Part shown: one piece after another, positions 9,176 through 17,130 of the stretch | How positions within the stretch are numbered: the stretch's first letter is position 1 | Layout: each line of letters begins with the position of its first letter | NCBI GenBank assembly: GCA_937928005.1 | Contig: CALFVD010000036.1 | Span: 1-38,903 of the forward strand | Direction: 5' to 3' | Source: an uncultured Neomegalonema sp. | Lineage (GTDB): Bacteria; Pseudomonadota; Alphaproteobacteria; Rhodobacterales; Rhodobacteraceae | DNA: 38,903 nucleotides | Program-made: the position numbers and the translations under genes | Notes under the pieces: model-generated | Seen by the model: only the letters and a program-made list of their open reading frames with translations | What the model was told of the DNA's origin: nothing | The model's database searches: none

Positions 9176-10006
9176 TCAATCCTTGATCAGTATCGGTATT
9201 TTCCCGACAACAACACTTTGCTCACCCAGATACAACACCGCCGAATGCATCAACCCCCTCGCCAGCATCTCCTCTGCCACCCGCGCCCCCGCCGCCAATG
9301 CTGCTGCTGTCTCGTCAGTTGTCAGCGCCCCCACACCCCGCGTCACCATCCGCGTGCCGAGGTCGCTATCCGGGTAAATCTCACAAGCTGCCATTCGCGC
9401 CACTTTGTCTGATCCCGGCAAATCCACCGCATTTGCGATCAGCGTCGCCGCCACATCCGCCGCCGCCGCCGACCCGGCCAGTACCGTGACAGCATCCGCA
9501 ATCCCCAGCGAATGTGACCGCCCCCGCCATCCTGATGTCGCCACCCCTCGTATGGGATCATCCGCGCGAATGGTTGCCCGGTCCTTTGACCCCCCAATCG
9601 CCACGGTTATCGCCTCACCGGATGCCAGCCAAATTGCCGCATCCCCGCCGTTATTTGCATAGACCCGCTGCACGCCGTCACCCACAGCAGCCCCTACCAC
9701 AGCATCGGCCACCGCCCCTGCCACCGCCGCCATAGGCGTCACAAAAGTTTCGGCATGAGGTGCGACTGCCCTAGCCATCGCCCGCACAATCTTGCCCTTT
9801 GCCACATCCCCGGACGCTCCCTCCGCCTGAGAGCGCAATAACGGTAACTCCCCGACAAGTTCCTCAAGAACCCCCCGAAACCGCCCAATGGCTCGCGTTT
9901 CCGCAGCCGCCGCACCATCCCCAAATGCCTGAAAAACAATATCAATAGGCCCGTGGTGCAGATGCAGTCGCCCCCCGCTCAATCGCGAAGTCTGTGCCCC
10001 ACTCAT
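9176..10006 (-). CDS. UPF0280 family protein (ApbE-like fold)
   Basis: A 276-residue protein of the UPF0280 family, distantly related to the FMN transferase ApbE. Landmarks include GPIDIVFQAFG near the N-terminus, PMAAVAGAVADAV at about residues 108-120 and YANNGGDAAIWL at about 134-145. The open frame reaches back to a TTG at 10024, but the ATG at 10006 overlaps the preceding stop as ATGA and is preferred. Function is unknown. Because it is fused by overlap to a predicted Fe-S flavoprotein-type reductase gene, a role in flavin handling or cofactor attachment is a reasonable guess only. Confidence 0.82.
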   Translation of the reverse strand: MSGAQTSRLSGGRLHLHHGPIDIVFQAFGDGAAAAETRAIGRFRGVLEELVGELPLLRSQAEGASGDVAKGKIVRAMARAVAPHAETFVTPMAAVAGAVADAVVGAAVGDGVQRVYANNGGDAAIWLASGEAITVAIGGSKDRATIRADDPIRGVATSGWRGRSHSLGIADAVTVLAGSAAAADVAATLIANAVDLPGSDKVARMAACEIYPDSDLGTRMVTRGVGALTTDETAAALAAGARVAEEMLARGLMHSAVLYLGEQSVVVGKIPILIKD

Positions 10007-11451
10007 TCCGTCGATAGCGGCCAAGGCACATCTGATGAGGCCTCAACCCGGCTCTCCGTCGCATATTCTCCGCCGCTGCTCCGCACATCCGCCACCGTCC
10101 GCACCGCCCCGACATGACCACCAAGCCCCGCATATTCGTCAGCTCGCAGCGTAAATTCCAGTGGAGCCACCATTGCGGGTGTTGGCACATAACCGAATGA
10201 TCCCTGCGGCGTCGTCGTCACATCCACCATCAGCGTGATCCCGCCCCCCGGCCACACATAGACCGGCGCCCCGCCACAGGTTAGATAAGCCCGCCGGTCC
10301 TGTACCGACCGTGTCAGTGCAATCGGATTCTCCGTTACCCCCGCGCGCAGCGACCCGCCAGCCCCCGCCACGAACATCACCGTGCAGAGCGCCGGTTCGC
10401 AATTCTCAGCAATCCGCGCCACCGACCCACGCAACGCCTCCGGCAAATCCGTTGCGATGGGCTGCAAATCATCATCCAGTACGTAATAGGCAAAATGCTC
10501 CCCCGTCGTGGAGACCATAAGCATCGTAAGCCCCGCCCGCGCGCCTTTCTTGCTTCGCCACTCGCCAAGAATATCGAGCGGGTCCGACAGGTCAGTGCCC
10601 CCCCATCCTGTCCCCGGTTCGGCCACGCGAAAATACCGACCCGGCGTCGATTTTGCGCCCTTCACCCGAATGCCGGTATCTTCCCAGTCCAAGACCTTCC
10701 CTGCCTGATGCTCCGACACGACCCCGGTGATATGGTCATCGACGACGACCACCTCATCGACAAGCCCCCGCCATTGGCTGGCAAACATCCCGATAGTCGC
10801 CGATCCGCACCCCACCCGCATTCGTGCCTCGCGCACCCCGTCCACAACGGGCGGCTCCCCGGCCTGCACGATGACAGTAGACCCTCCGTCGATAGTCAAC
10901 TCCACCGCTCCCCGGTTGCACAGCGCCAGTAGCGTTTCACAGGTCACGCGCCCCTCGGCCTTTGATCCCCCTGTCAGGTGACGCACGCCGCCCAACGATA
11001 GCATCTGCGACCCATATTCCCCGGTCGTCACATGCCCAACCGCCTCGCCCTGCGCCCGCACAGTCGCCGTTTCTGCCCCCAGATGCCGGTCGGTATCGAT
11101 CTTCACCTTCACGCCGCAATAGCTGTAGATCGCCTCCGTCACGACCGTTACGAGGTCCGCCCCTTCCACCTCTGACGATACGATAAACGGCGCGGGCTTG
11201 TAATCTGGATATGTCGTCCCCGCCCCGATGCCGGTGACGAAATGCTCAGGCGGACGCACCGCCTTCCCGTCCCAACCATCGGCAGCAAACGGCACAGCCT
11301 CTTCGGCCCGCGACAGCATCAACAACGCATCCGTCCGCACGATCCGCCCGCCCTCATTGGCATACCGATCACATGCCCCAGTATTGCCCGGCGCAATAAA
11401 GCACATCACAGGACACGCATCACAACGTAGCTTTTCGGAGGTGCCGCTCAT
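10003..11451 (-). CDS. 6-hydroxynicotinate reductase-like Fe-S protein
   Basis: A 482-residue protein resembling the Hnr family, whose named member reduces 6-hydroxynicotinate to the tetrahydro form in nicotinate-fermenting Eubacterium barkeri. The N-terminus carries a cysteine cluster (C10, C13, C17, C27 in CDACPVMC...GACDRY) suited to bind an Fe-S centre. The middle has glycine-rich GEYGSQMLSLGGVRHLTGG and a VGCGSATIGMFASQW motif. It shares an overlap with UPF0280 downstream. The combination with a molybdenum hydroxylase fits hydroxylation followed by reduction of an N-heteroaromatic ring. The substrate cannot be read from the sequence, and no enamidase or later nicotinate genes are in the window. 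Confidence 0.75.
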   Translation of the reverse strand: MSGTSEKLRCDACPVMCFIAPGNTGACDRYANEGGRIVRTDALLMLSRAEEAVPFAADGWDGKAVRPPEHFVTGIGAGTTYPDYKPAPFIVSSEVEGADLVTVVTEAIYSYCGVKVKIDTDRHLGAETATVRAQGEAVGHVTTGEYGSQMLSLGGVRHLTGGSKAEGRVTCETLLALCNRGAVELTIDGGSTVIVQAGEPPVVDGVREARMRVGCGSATIGMFASQWRGLVDEVVVVDDHITGVVSEHQAGKVLDWEDTGIRVKGAKSTPGRYFRVAEPGTGWGGTDLSDPLDILGEWRSKKGARAGLTMLMVSTTGEHFAYYVLDDDLQPIATDLPEALRGSVARIAENCEPALCTVMFVAGAGGSLRAGVTENPIALTRSVQDRRAYLTCGGAPVYVWPGGGITLMVDVTTTPQGSFGYVPTPAMVAPLEFTLRADEYAGLGGHVGAVRTVADVRSSGGEYATESRVEASSDVPWPLSTE

Positions 11452-11452
11452 C

Positions 11453-12202
11453 TCAAGTTCTCGTACAACTAGGACAATCGCAGTCTGTATCCGAAGTCAG
11501 ATGATACAAACCATGTGTTCTGTGGGAATGACGGTCGAATGATTCAGCGTATACTTTAAGAAATTCACGGTCATTCCTTTCAAAACGCCTGAACAATCCA
11601 TAGGCAACGAGATCTGCAAGCTGGATCAGGCGTGATGCATGGGAATCCGAGAAAAGCGGCACTTCGCCTAGAAAAGGAAGCTGCCCCCACCGCGTGCCAT
11701 TGATCCGGTATTCTTTGGCAACACCCTGCAATTCCTGCTCGTACCGTGATGAGTCAAAAATGATAAGCCCACGATGTTTGAACGCGCCATGCCGTTTGCG
11801 GTTATGTTCATGGTCGCGGAGTAAGAATGCATTGAAGCGCGTTACGAGCTGTTCGTATGCGAAAAGAACCGGGTCGCCTTCAATATTCGCTTTTTCCACG
11901 ACGATTCCGAACGTCCGCATATTATGTCGCGAAGGGCCGGAAAAAACTTCTAAACAGGTCTTCAAAAATGCTTTTCGAGCCTCGGATTCTATTCGCCGCC
12001 AAAACTTGCGTCCGGCAAGTATTTCATTGGCATGAAGCTCCGTATCATAAGGTAGCGATAAAACCGATTCTCTCACGATATCATCGAGTTCTTTTATGAC
12101 ATGGAAGATGCCGTCCTCGCGGATACAAACACCGCCGAGCACGATGTGTTTGTCCGTCGTGCCACCGACATTGCCGGAGATATCACAATATAGAACGTAC
12201 AT
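11453..12202 (-). CDS. DUF3800 domain protein, likely acquired
   Basis: A 249-residue protein of the DUF3800 family: YVLYCDISGNVG with early acidic residues, a later IIFDSSRYEQELQ segment, and RLIQLADLVAYGLFRRFE near the C-terminus. These acidic motifs resemble an RNase H-like fold, and such proteins often occur near mobile DNA or defence genes. Activity is unproven. The C-terminus ends in a small Cys-rich stretch (CDCPSC). Base composition differs sharply: three 60-base lines inside it count 40 to 43% G+C, against 72% in a line of the adjacent hydroxylase gene. Its stop lies one base before the ATG of the hnr-like gene, so it interrupts what looks like one catabolic operon. Confidence 0.82.
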   Translation of the reverse strand: MYVLYCDISGNVGGTTDKHIVLGGVCIREDGIFHVIKELDDIVRESVLSLPYDTELHANEILAGRKFWRRIESEARKAFLKTCLEVFSGPSRHNMRTFGIVVEKANIEGDPVLFAYEQLVTRFNAFLLRDHEHNRKRHGAFKHRGLIIFDSSRYEQELQGVAKEYRINGTRWGQLPFLGEVPLFSDSHASRLIQLADLVAYGLFRRFERNDREFLKVYAESFDRHSHRTHGLYHLTSDTDCDCPSCTRT

Positions 12203-12212
12203 GTCAGAGAAG

Positions 12213-12265
12213 GCAGTCAGGTGGATTAGACTCCAACAGGACGCTACGGCGACCTTCCTGACTGC
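12213..12265. repeat. Inverted repeat upstream of the DUF3800 gene
   Basis: A perfect 9-bp inverted repeat (GCAGTCAGG at 12213-12221, CCTGACTGC at 12257-12265) with a 35-base spacer lies in the 110-base AT-rich gap between the DUF3800 start and the hydroxylase stop. No T-run follows, so it is a poor terminator. It could be an operator or the scar of the insertion that brought in the DUF3800 gene. Confidence 0.5.
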
Positions 12266-12312
12266 ACGCCCAATATATGCGATTTTCGCATGAAAACAAC
12301 ATTAAGTACCCT

Positions 12313-15042
12313 TTACCTCGAAGCAGCCGATACATCTTGGCTTCGCGTCGCCCATATCGCCGCATGAACCCGGTGGGGTAGGGCGGGTATCTTGTCGATC
12401 TCCGCGCCCGTTGCGTGCCTGATTGCGTTCAGGATCGCGGGCGCTGTCGGGATCAGCACATGCTCGCCCAGTCCTTTTGCTCCAAATGGCCCTTCCGGGT
12501 CCGGTTTTTCGATCAGGATGCTCTCGATGGGCGGTACATCCCCTATCGTTGGGATTAGGTAATCGTGCAGATTCTCTGTCCGCCCCGGCAAATATTCCTC
12601 CATCAATGCCAACCCGATGCCCTGTGCGATACCGCCCTCAATCTGTCCTTCGGCCAGCACCGGATTGATCGCCCGCCCCACATCATGCGCCGCCACGATC
12701 CGGCGTAGATGTACACTCCCCAGCGCCTCATCCACATCCAGCACCACCATCTGCGCGCCATACCCGTAGACCGCGTAAGGCTTTCCCTGCCCATCCGCAT
12801 CCAGCGCAGTGGTCGGCGGATCATATGTCTCCTCGCCCATAAAGACGTAGCCGAACCCGTTCGTGGGCAGGTCGCCAAGTACGATCCGCCGCACGTCCTC
12901 GCCATCCTCCACGACGACCGCCGCGCCATCCAGCCGCAACCGCGCGTCGTTCCCCGCATTTGCATGGCGCAGCACTGCCGCCCGCAAGGCTCGCCCCGCC
13001 AGTTCCGCCGCCTTGCCGCTCACATAGGTCTGCCGCGATGCCGAGGTCTTCCCCGCATCAGGCGTCAGCGCCGTATCCGGCCCGATCAACTCGAACGCCC
13101 CCAATGGCAACCCTGCGGCATCCGCACAAATCTGCGCGATTACGGTATTTGACCCCTGCCCGATATCGCTCGCCCCTTGGTGCAGAACGACGACCCCATC
13201 TGCCCGCAAGCCAACGCGGATGGTTGATGGATTCGCCAGAGACGTATTCCCGCACCCATACCAGCAAGACGCCACCCCAACCCCACGCGAAAACCCCGCC
13301 GCAGCATCCTCCGCCAATGCCGCCGCCCAATGTGGTTTCAGCGCATCAAGGCATTCCACGATCCCCACCCCGTGGATCACCTGCCCCGTACAGGTCGTAT
13401 CCCCGTCGCGAAAGGCGTTCAGCCGCCGAAACGCCAGCCGATCCATCCCGCAATCTTCGGCGAGCCAGTCATAAAGCGTCTCCTGCATAATTGCCGCCTG
13501 TGGTACACCAAACCCACGAAATGCGCCTGAAACCGGCCCGTTCGTATGCACTGCCCGCCCCAAAGCTCGATAATTCGGTACGCGATATGGCCCGGAGGCA
13601 TGGACCGGCACCCGGTTCGCAACCGTCGGTCCCCAGCTAGCGTAGGCTCCGGTATTGAAATCCCCCTCGAAATCCATTCCCACGATCCGCCCATCCGCAT
13701 CCGCCCCGATGCTCGCCGTCATCGTCGCCGGATGGCGCTTGGTCGTGGATTGCATCGATTCCGTGCGCGTATAGACCATCCGTGCGGGCCGCCCCGTCTT
13801 CAGTGCGATCAGCCCGATCAGCGGATGCAGCGATACGTCCAGTTTCGACCCGAATCCCCCGCCCGTCGCCGTCGCAATGATCCGCACGTTTGCCGGGTCC
13901 AGCCCCAGCAAAGCCGCCGTATCGTCGCGGTCCATCACCGGCGCTTGTGTGCAGGTCTGCACCACCAGCGTCTCGCCATCCATCCACGCGGCCCCGGCCT
14001 CCGGCTCGATATAGGCATGCTCGACATACGATGTTGAAATCGTCCGCGTCGCCACATGTGCCGCCCCGGCCAGCGCCGCCGCCGCATCTCCTCGCCGCAC
14101 GAACCCTTCCGTCAGGATATTGCCGGGCCGCCCCTCATGCAGGTCCGCCACCAGACGCCCTGCGCCCTCGTCTAGTGCATCGGCCATCGGCTCCCACGAT
14201 ATCGGGAAATCCGACAAATCCGGTTCGGCCCCGTCCTCAAATGCGACCAGCGCGACCGCTTCTCCCCGAAATCGCGCGACCCCCTCGGCCAGCATTGGCT
14301 GATCCGCAAAGGGCGGAATGACCCCAAATCGATTGACCCCCGGTACATCCGCCGCCGTCCAAACCCCCGCGCAGCCGTTGGGCTTCCACTCGTCCAAATC
14401 GCCAAACGCAAACCGCGCATGGTGATGTGGCGAGCGCACCGCCTTCACGACCAGTGCGCCTTCCGGCCAGTCATCGGCACCGAAAACGTCGGTCCCGTCA
14501 ACCTTGCGCTGTCCATCCAGCCGCTCGACCCGTGCCCCGATCGCCGCTCCGGTTTCGGGCATCGCCGCAGGCTCCATTACCCGCCCTGCATCGCATACGG
14601 CGGCGATGATTTTCCGATACCCGGTACACCGGCACAGCACCCCCGCCAGTGCCTCCTCAACCTGCGCTTCGCTTGGCGCATCGACGCGCCGCAGCAATGC
14701 CACCGCACTGACCAGCATCCCCGGCGTGCAAATCCCACATTGCGCTGCCCCATGCCGCAGGAACGCGGCACGCAGCCGCTTACCCAGCGCATCGTCCAGC
14801 CCCGCAACCGTCTCGATCTCCGCGCCCATAGCCCGCGCTACCGGCATCAGACAGGCGCACACCGCCTCCCCATCCACCAGCACGGTACAGGCTCCGCAAT
14901 CCCCCGCATCGCAGCCGACCTTGACCCCCCGCGCGCCACATTCCTCGCGCAGCACATCCGATAGTCGCCGCAGCGGCGCATCCCCGATGCTCACCATCCG
15001 CCCATCGACCCGCAGGACCGGCGCAGTCGTATCGAGGCTCAT
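12313..15042 (-). CDS. Molybdenum hydroxylase, fused [2Fe-2S] and molybdopterin subunits
   Basis: A 909-residue xanthine dehydrogenase/CO dehydrogenase family protein in which the small Fe-S subunit is fused to the large catalytic subunit. Residues 1-155 are the Fe-S part: plant-type cluster C44, C49, C52, C64 and second cluster C102, C105, C137, C139. The rest binds the molybdopterin cytosine dinucleotide cofactor, with GGGFGSK at 394-400, SGAFRGFG further on, and the catalytic glutamate in GAKGLGE (E860). It adds an oxygen from water to an electron-poor carbon, usually of an N-heterocycle or aldehyde. It overlaps the FAD-subunit gene as ATGA. Substrate unknown; no XdhC-type maturation gene is in the window. 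Confidence 0.9.
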   Translation of the reverse strand: MSLDTTAPVLRVDGRMVSIGDAPLRRLSDVLREECGARGVKVGCDAGDCGACTVLVDGEAVCACLMPVARAMGAEIETVAGLDDALGKRLRAAFLRHGAAQCGICTPGMLVSAVALLRRVDAPSEAQVEEALAGVLCRCTGYRKIIAAVCDAGRVMEPAAMPETGAAIGARVERLDGQRKVDGTDVFGADDWPEGALVVKAVRSPHHHARFAFGDLDEWKPNGCAGVWTAADVPGVNRFGVIPPFADQPMLAEGVARFRGEAVALVAFEDGAEPDLSDFPISWEPMADALDEGAGRLVADLHEGRPGNILTEGFVRRGDAAAALAGAAHVATRTISTSYVEHAYIEPEAGAAWMDGETLVVQTCTQAPVMDRDDTAALLGLDPANVRIIATATGGGFGSKLDVSLHPLIGLIALKTGRPARMVYTRTESMQSTTKRHPATMTASIGADADGRIVGMDFEGDFNTGAYASWGPTVANRVPVHASGPYRVPNYRALGRAVHTNGPVSGAFRGFGVPQAAIMQETLYDWLAEDCGMDRLAFRRLNAFRDGDTTCTGQVIHGVGIVECLDALKPHWAAALAEDAAAGFSRGVGVASCWYGCGNTSLANPSTIRVGLRADGVVVLHQGASDIGQGSNTVIAQICADAAGLPLGAFELIGPDTALTPDAGKTSASRQTYVSGKAAELAGRALRAAVLRHANAGNDARLRLDGAAVVVEDGEDVRRIVLGDLPTNGFGYVFMGEETYDPPTTALDADGQGKPYAVYGYGAQMVVLDVDEALGSVHLRRIVAAHDVGRAINPVLAEGQIEGGIAQGIGLALMEEYLPGRTENLHDYLIPTIGDVPPIESILIEKPDPEGPFGAKGLGEHVLIPTAPAILNAIRHATGAEIDKIPALPHRVHAAIWATRSQDVSAASR

Positions 15043-15860
15043 GGCATCATCTCCCGCAGCATCCGCATGGTTATCTCCGCTGCCGCATCCAGCCGATACC
15101 CGGCGGTCCCGCGCACATCGTCGATAGGATCGAGCGCGGCCCGTACATGCGCCGCCACATCCCCCACATCCCCGCCGATCAGCGCCTCCTCCAGCACCAA
15201 AAGCCGCCGTGCCGTCGCACTACATGACCCCACCGCCACCCGCGCACAGGTCACACGCCCATCCTCGACCACCAGCCGCGCCGCCACCATCGCAATCGAA
15301 ATCACCAGATGCGTCCGCGCCCCCAGCTTCACGAAATCTGCCACGCCATCCCCCGCAGCGGTAGGGATCAGCAAAGCCGAAACCATTTCATCCTTCGTCA
15401 GTGCTGTCCGTCTCGGCCCAACCAGAAAATCGCCTAAACCCAGCACCCGCACCCCCCGTACTGATACCAATTCCACCGACGTATCCAGCGTCAGCAGCGG
15501 CGGTGCGCCATCGGCGGCGGGTGATGCATTGCACAGATTCCCGGCCAGCGTCCCCACATTCTGTATCTGAACTGCCCCAACTTCCCGCGCTGCGCGTTTC
15601 AGCCCATCAAAGGCGGGTGGCAAATCCGCGCGTAGCATATCGGTCCAGGTTGTCCCCGCCCCGATCCGCCAGCCTTCTGTATTGCGCGTAATCCCCCGCA
15701 ATCCCGCAATACCACCAAGGTCGAGCACCGACCCTTTCAGCGATTGCGCCTTCGTCGCAGGATAAAGGTCAGTCCCCCCCGCCAGGAGCACACAGGGTCT
15801 TTCTGCCAATAGCGCGACGGCATCATGTAGGGTATCGGGGCGATGATAATCGGGTGTCAT
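15039..15860 (-). CDS. Molybdenum hydroxylase FAD-binding subunit
   Basis: A 273-residue medium subunit of the CoxM type that passes electrons from the Fe-S centres through FAD to an acceptor. FAD-binding motifs are LLAGGTDL (about residues 23-30) and TLAGNLCNASPAADGAPPLL (about 105-125). The open frame continues to 16040, but that would overlap idi in an implausible extension; the ATG at 15860 gives the normal start MTPDYHRPD. It is the first gene of the leftward hydroxylase operon and lies 52 bases after the idi stop. A perfect 6-bp hairpin sits directly against its start codon. Confidence 0.9.
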   Translation of the reverse strand: MTPDYHRPDTLHDAVALLAERPCVLLAGGTDLYPATKAQSLKGSVLDLGGIAGLRGITRNTEGWRIGAGTTWTDMLRADLPPAFDGLKRAAREVGAVQIQNVGTLAGNLCNASPAADGAPPLLTLDTSVELVSVRGVRVLGLGDFLVGPRRTALTKDEMVSALLIPTAAGDGVADFVKLGARTHLVISIAMVAARLVVEDGRVTCARVAVGSCSATARRLLVLEEALIGGDVGDVAAHVRAALDPIDDVRGTAGYRLDAAAEITMRMLREMMP

Positions 15861-15876
15861 GCGACAAACCTGTCGC
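15861..15876 (-). promoter_or_regulatory. Hairpin adjoining the FAD-subunit start codon
   Basis: GCGACA and TGTCGC form a perfect 6-bp inverted repeat with a 4-base loop, ending at the base before the ATG at 15860. The only AGG that could serve as a weak ribosome site lies at the loop. A perfect TTGACA box lies a little upstream on the same strand, without a good -10 partner. The hairpin could be an operator half-site pair or a block to translation. Confidence 0.4.
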
Positions 15877-15912
15877 TGTCGACGCCCCCTTGTCAAACGA
15901 TCCGTCTCGGTA

Positions 15913-16431
15913 TCACGCGATACCGAGGCTGTCCCAGCGTTCCAGATAGATGCGGAACCATGGCGTAATCTGTGATGGATCGACTTCCACCTCTGCCCGT
16001 AATGCATCGACGCTTGCCCAGCGCACCGCCGACACTTCATCCGGGTTCAGGTTCAGCGCCAGATCATCCCGCGCGATATCGCCCCGGAAAATCGTGACCC
16101 GCTCATGCTCCCACAGCCCTGCGCCCACATCGGCGCGATAGGTCGTCTCACCGATGCGACGCAGGGGCAGCGATGCGCCCAGTTCCTCGCCCATCCGGCG
16201 CGCGGCGGCGTCTTCGGCGCTCTCATCCCAATGTGGGTGTGAACAGCAGGCATTCGCCCACATCCCACCGCAATGATATTTTCCGTCCGCCCGTTTTTGC
16301 ACGAGCATTTCGTCGCCATCGAATACGAAGACCGATATCGCCAGATGCAGCGCCCCTTGCCGATGCGCTTCCATCTTTTCGATCTGATACAGCGAGCCAT
16401 CCCCGGCAATCGCAGGAATAATCTGTGTCAT
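15913..16431 (-). CDS. idi: Isopentenyl-diphosphate delta-isomerase, type I
   Basis: A 172-residue Nudix-fold enzyme that interconverts isopentenyl and dimethylallyl diphosphate, feeding carotenoid synthesis and the bacteriochlorophyll tail. The catalytic NACCSHP motif lies at about residues 60-66 and is followed by the Nudix-like helix DAAARRMGEELG. The ATG at 16431 overlaps the crtA stop as ATGA. In Rhodobacter clusters idi is usually beside bchP; here it closes the long bchF-to-crtA run instead. I see no T-rich terminator after it. Confidence 0.95.
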   Translation of the reverse strand: MTQIIPAIAGDGSLYQIEKMEAHRQGALHLAISVFVFDGDEMLVQKRADGKYHCGGMWANACCSHPHWDESAEDAAARRMGEELGASLPLRRIGETTYRADVGAGLWEHERVTIFRGDIARDDLALNLNPDEVSAVRWASVDALRAEVEVDPSQITPWFRIYLERWDSLGIA

Positions 16432-17129
16432 GCCGCCAGCCTCTTCATATCCACGCCATCCAAGCCACCGATGCTCCGCTCAATGCGGAACCGCGCGTAA
16501 AGCTCCTCCCGGAACCATCCCTGCTCACGCACCTTCGCAATCGCGTCCTTATGTGGTCCATCACCATAGGCAAAAGCCCGCATCGCGTCGAGGTCCGGCC
16601 ACAGTGAAAACGTCACCTGATTGGTTCCCGGCACTTCGCCTAGACCTTGTTTGAAGATTACGTCCTTATTTGCCCCGATCCGTGCGCTGATATCCGGCAC
16701 TCGCCGCCAGAAATTGCGAATATTGCGCGGTTTTAGTGTTGCTCGCGTCAGCACCGCCAGCGCCTCTTCGGATCGCCCGTCTTGAACCGCAAAAGGCTCC
16801 GCCCCGGCCCAGCTTCCCCAGCAGCGCAATGGCGTTAGGTGCAGCGTCCAATGCTGCGCGGCTCGGTCGCGATAGCGCCCAAAAACCGCCGCCTCCGCAA
16901 TCCGTGCTTGCGCGACATCATGCGATGGCCATGTGCCCAAAATCGCATATTGCCCAAAATCTGGTTTAAGATCAAACCCTTCGCCCGTGCCTGTCCCGAA
17001 CAGTTTGTAGAATTCCAAATCCTGTATCGCCCGCAAATGTCGTCGCGCGAACTGCATCTGTCCAAAGGCCCAGCTTCGCGCCCCCGCCCCCTCAAAGCGA
17101 AAGAACGAGAGGGTAGCGGCGCGGCTCAT
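16428..17129 (-). CDS. crtA: Spheroidene monooxygenase CrtA
   Basis: A 233-residue carotenoid oxygenase that converts spheroidene to spheroidenone, the keto carotenoid made under oxygen. Typical features are the start MSRAATLSFFRFEG, an AFGQMQFARRHL segment and the middle FYKLFGTGTGEGF motif. A longer frame opens at 17156, but the ATG at 17129 lies one base after the hemA stop and gives the usual N-terminus. Its presence implies a spheroidene-pathway carotenoid set elsewhere in the genome. It is coupled to idi by a 4-base overlap. Confidence 0.93.
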   Translation of the reverse strand: MSRAATLSFFRFEGAGARSWAFGQMQFARRHLRAIQDLEFYKLFGTGTGEGFDLKPDFGQYAILGTWPSHDVAQARIAEAAVFGRYRDRAAQHWTLHLTPLRCWGSWAGAEPFAVQDGRSEEALAVLTRATLKPRNIRNFWRRVPDISARIGANKDVIFKQGLGEVPGTNQVTFSLWPDLDAMRAFAYGDGPHKDAIAKVREQGWFREELYARFRIERSIGGLDGVDMKRLAA

Positions 17130-17130
17130 C

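Noticed and set aside
15861-16040. Longer N-terminus for the FAD-binding subunit
   Set aside because: The extension runs into idi, has no family similarity and is Arg/His rich; the ATG at 15860 gives the normal start.
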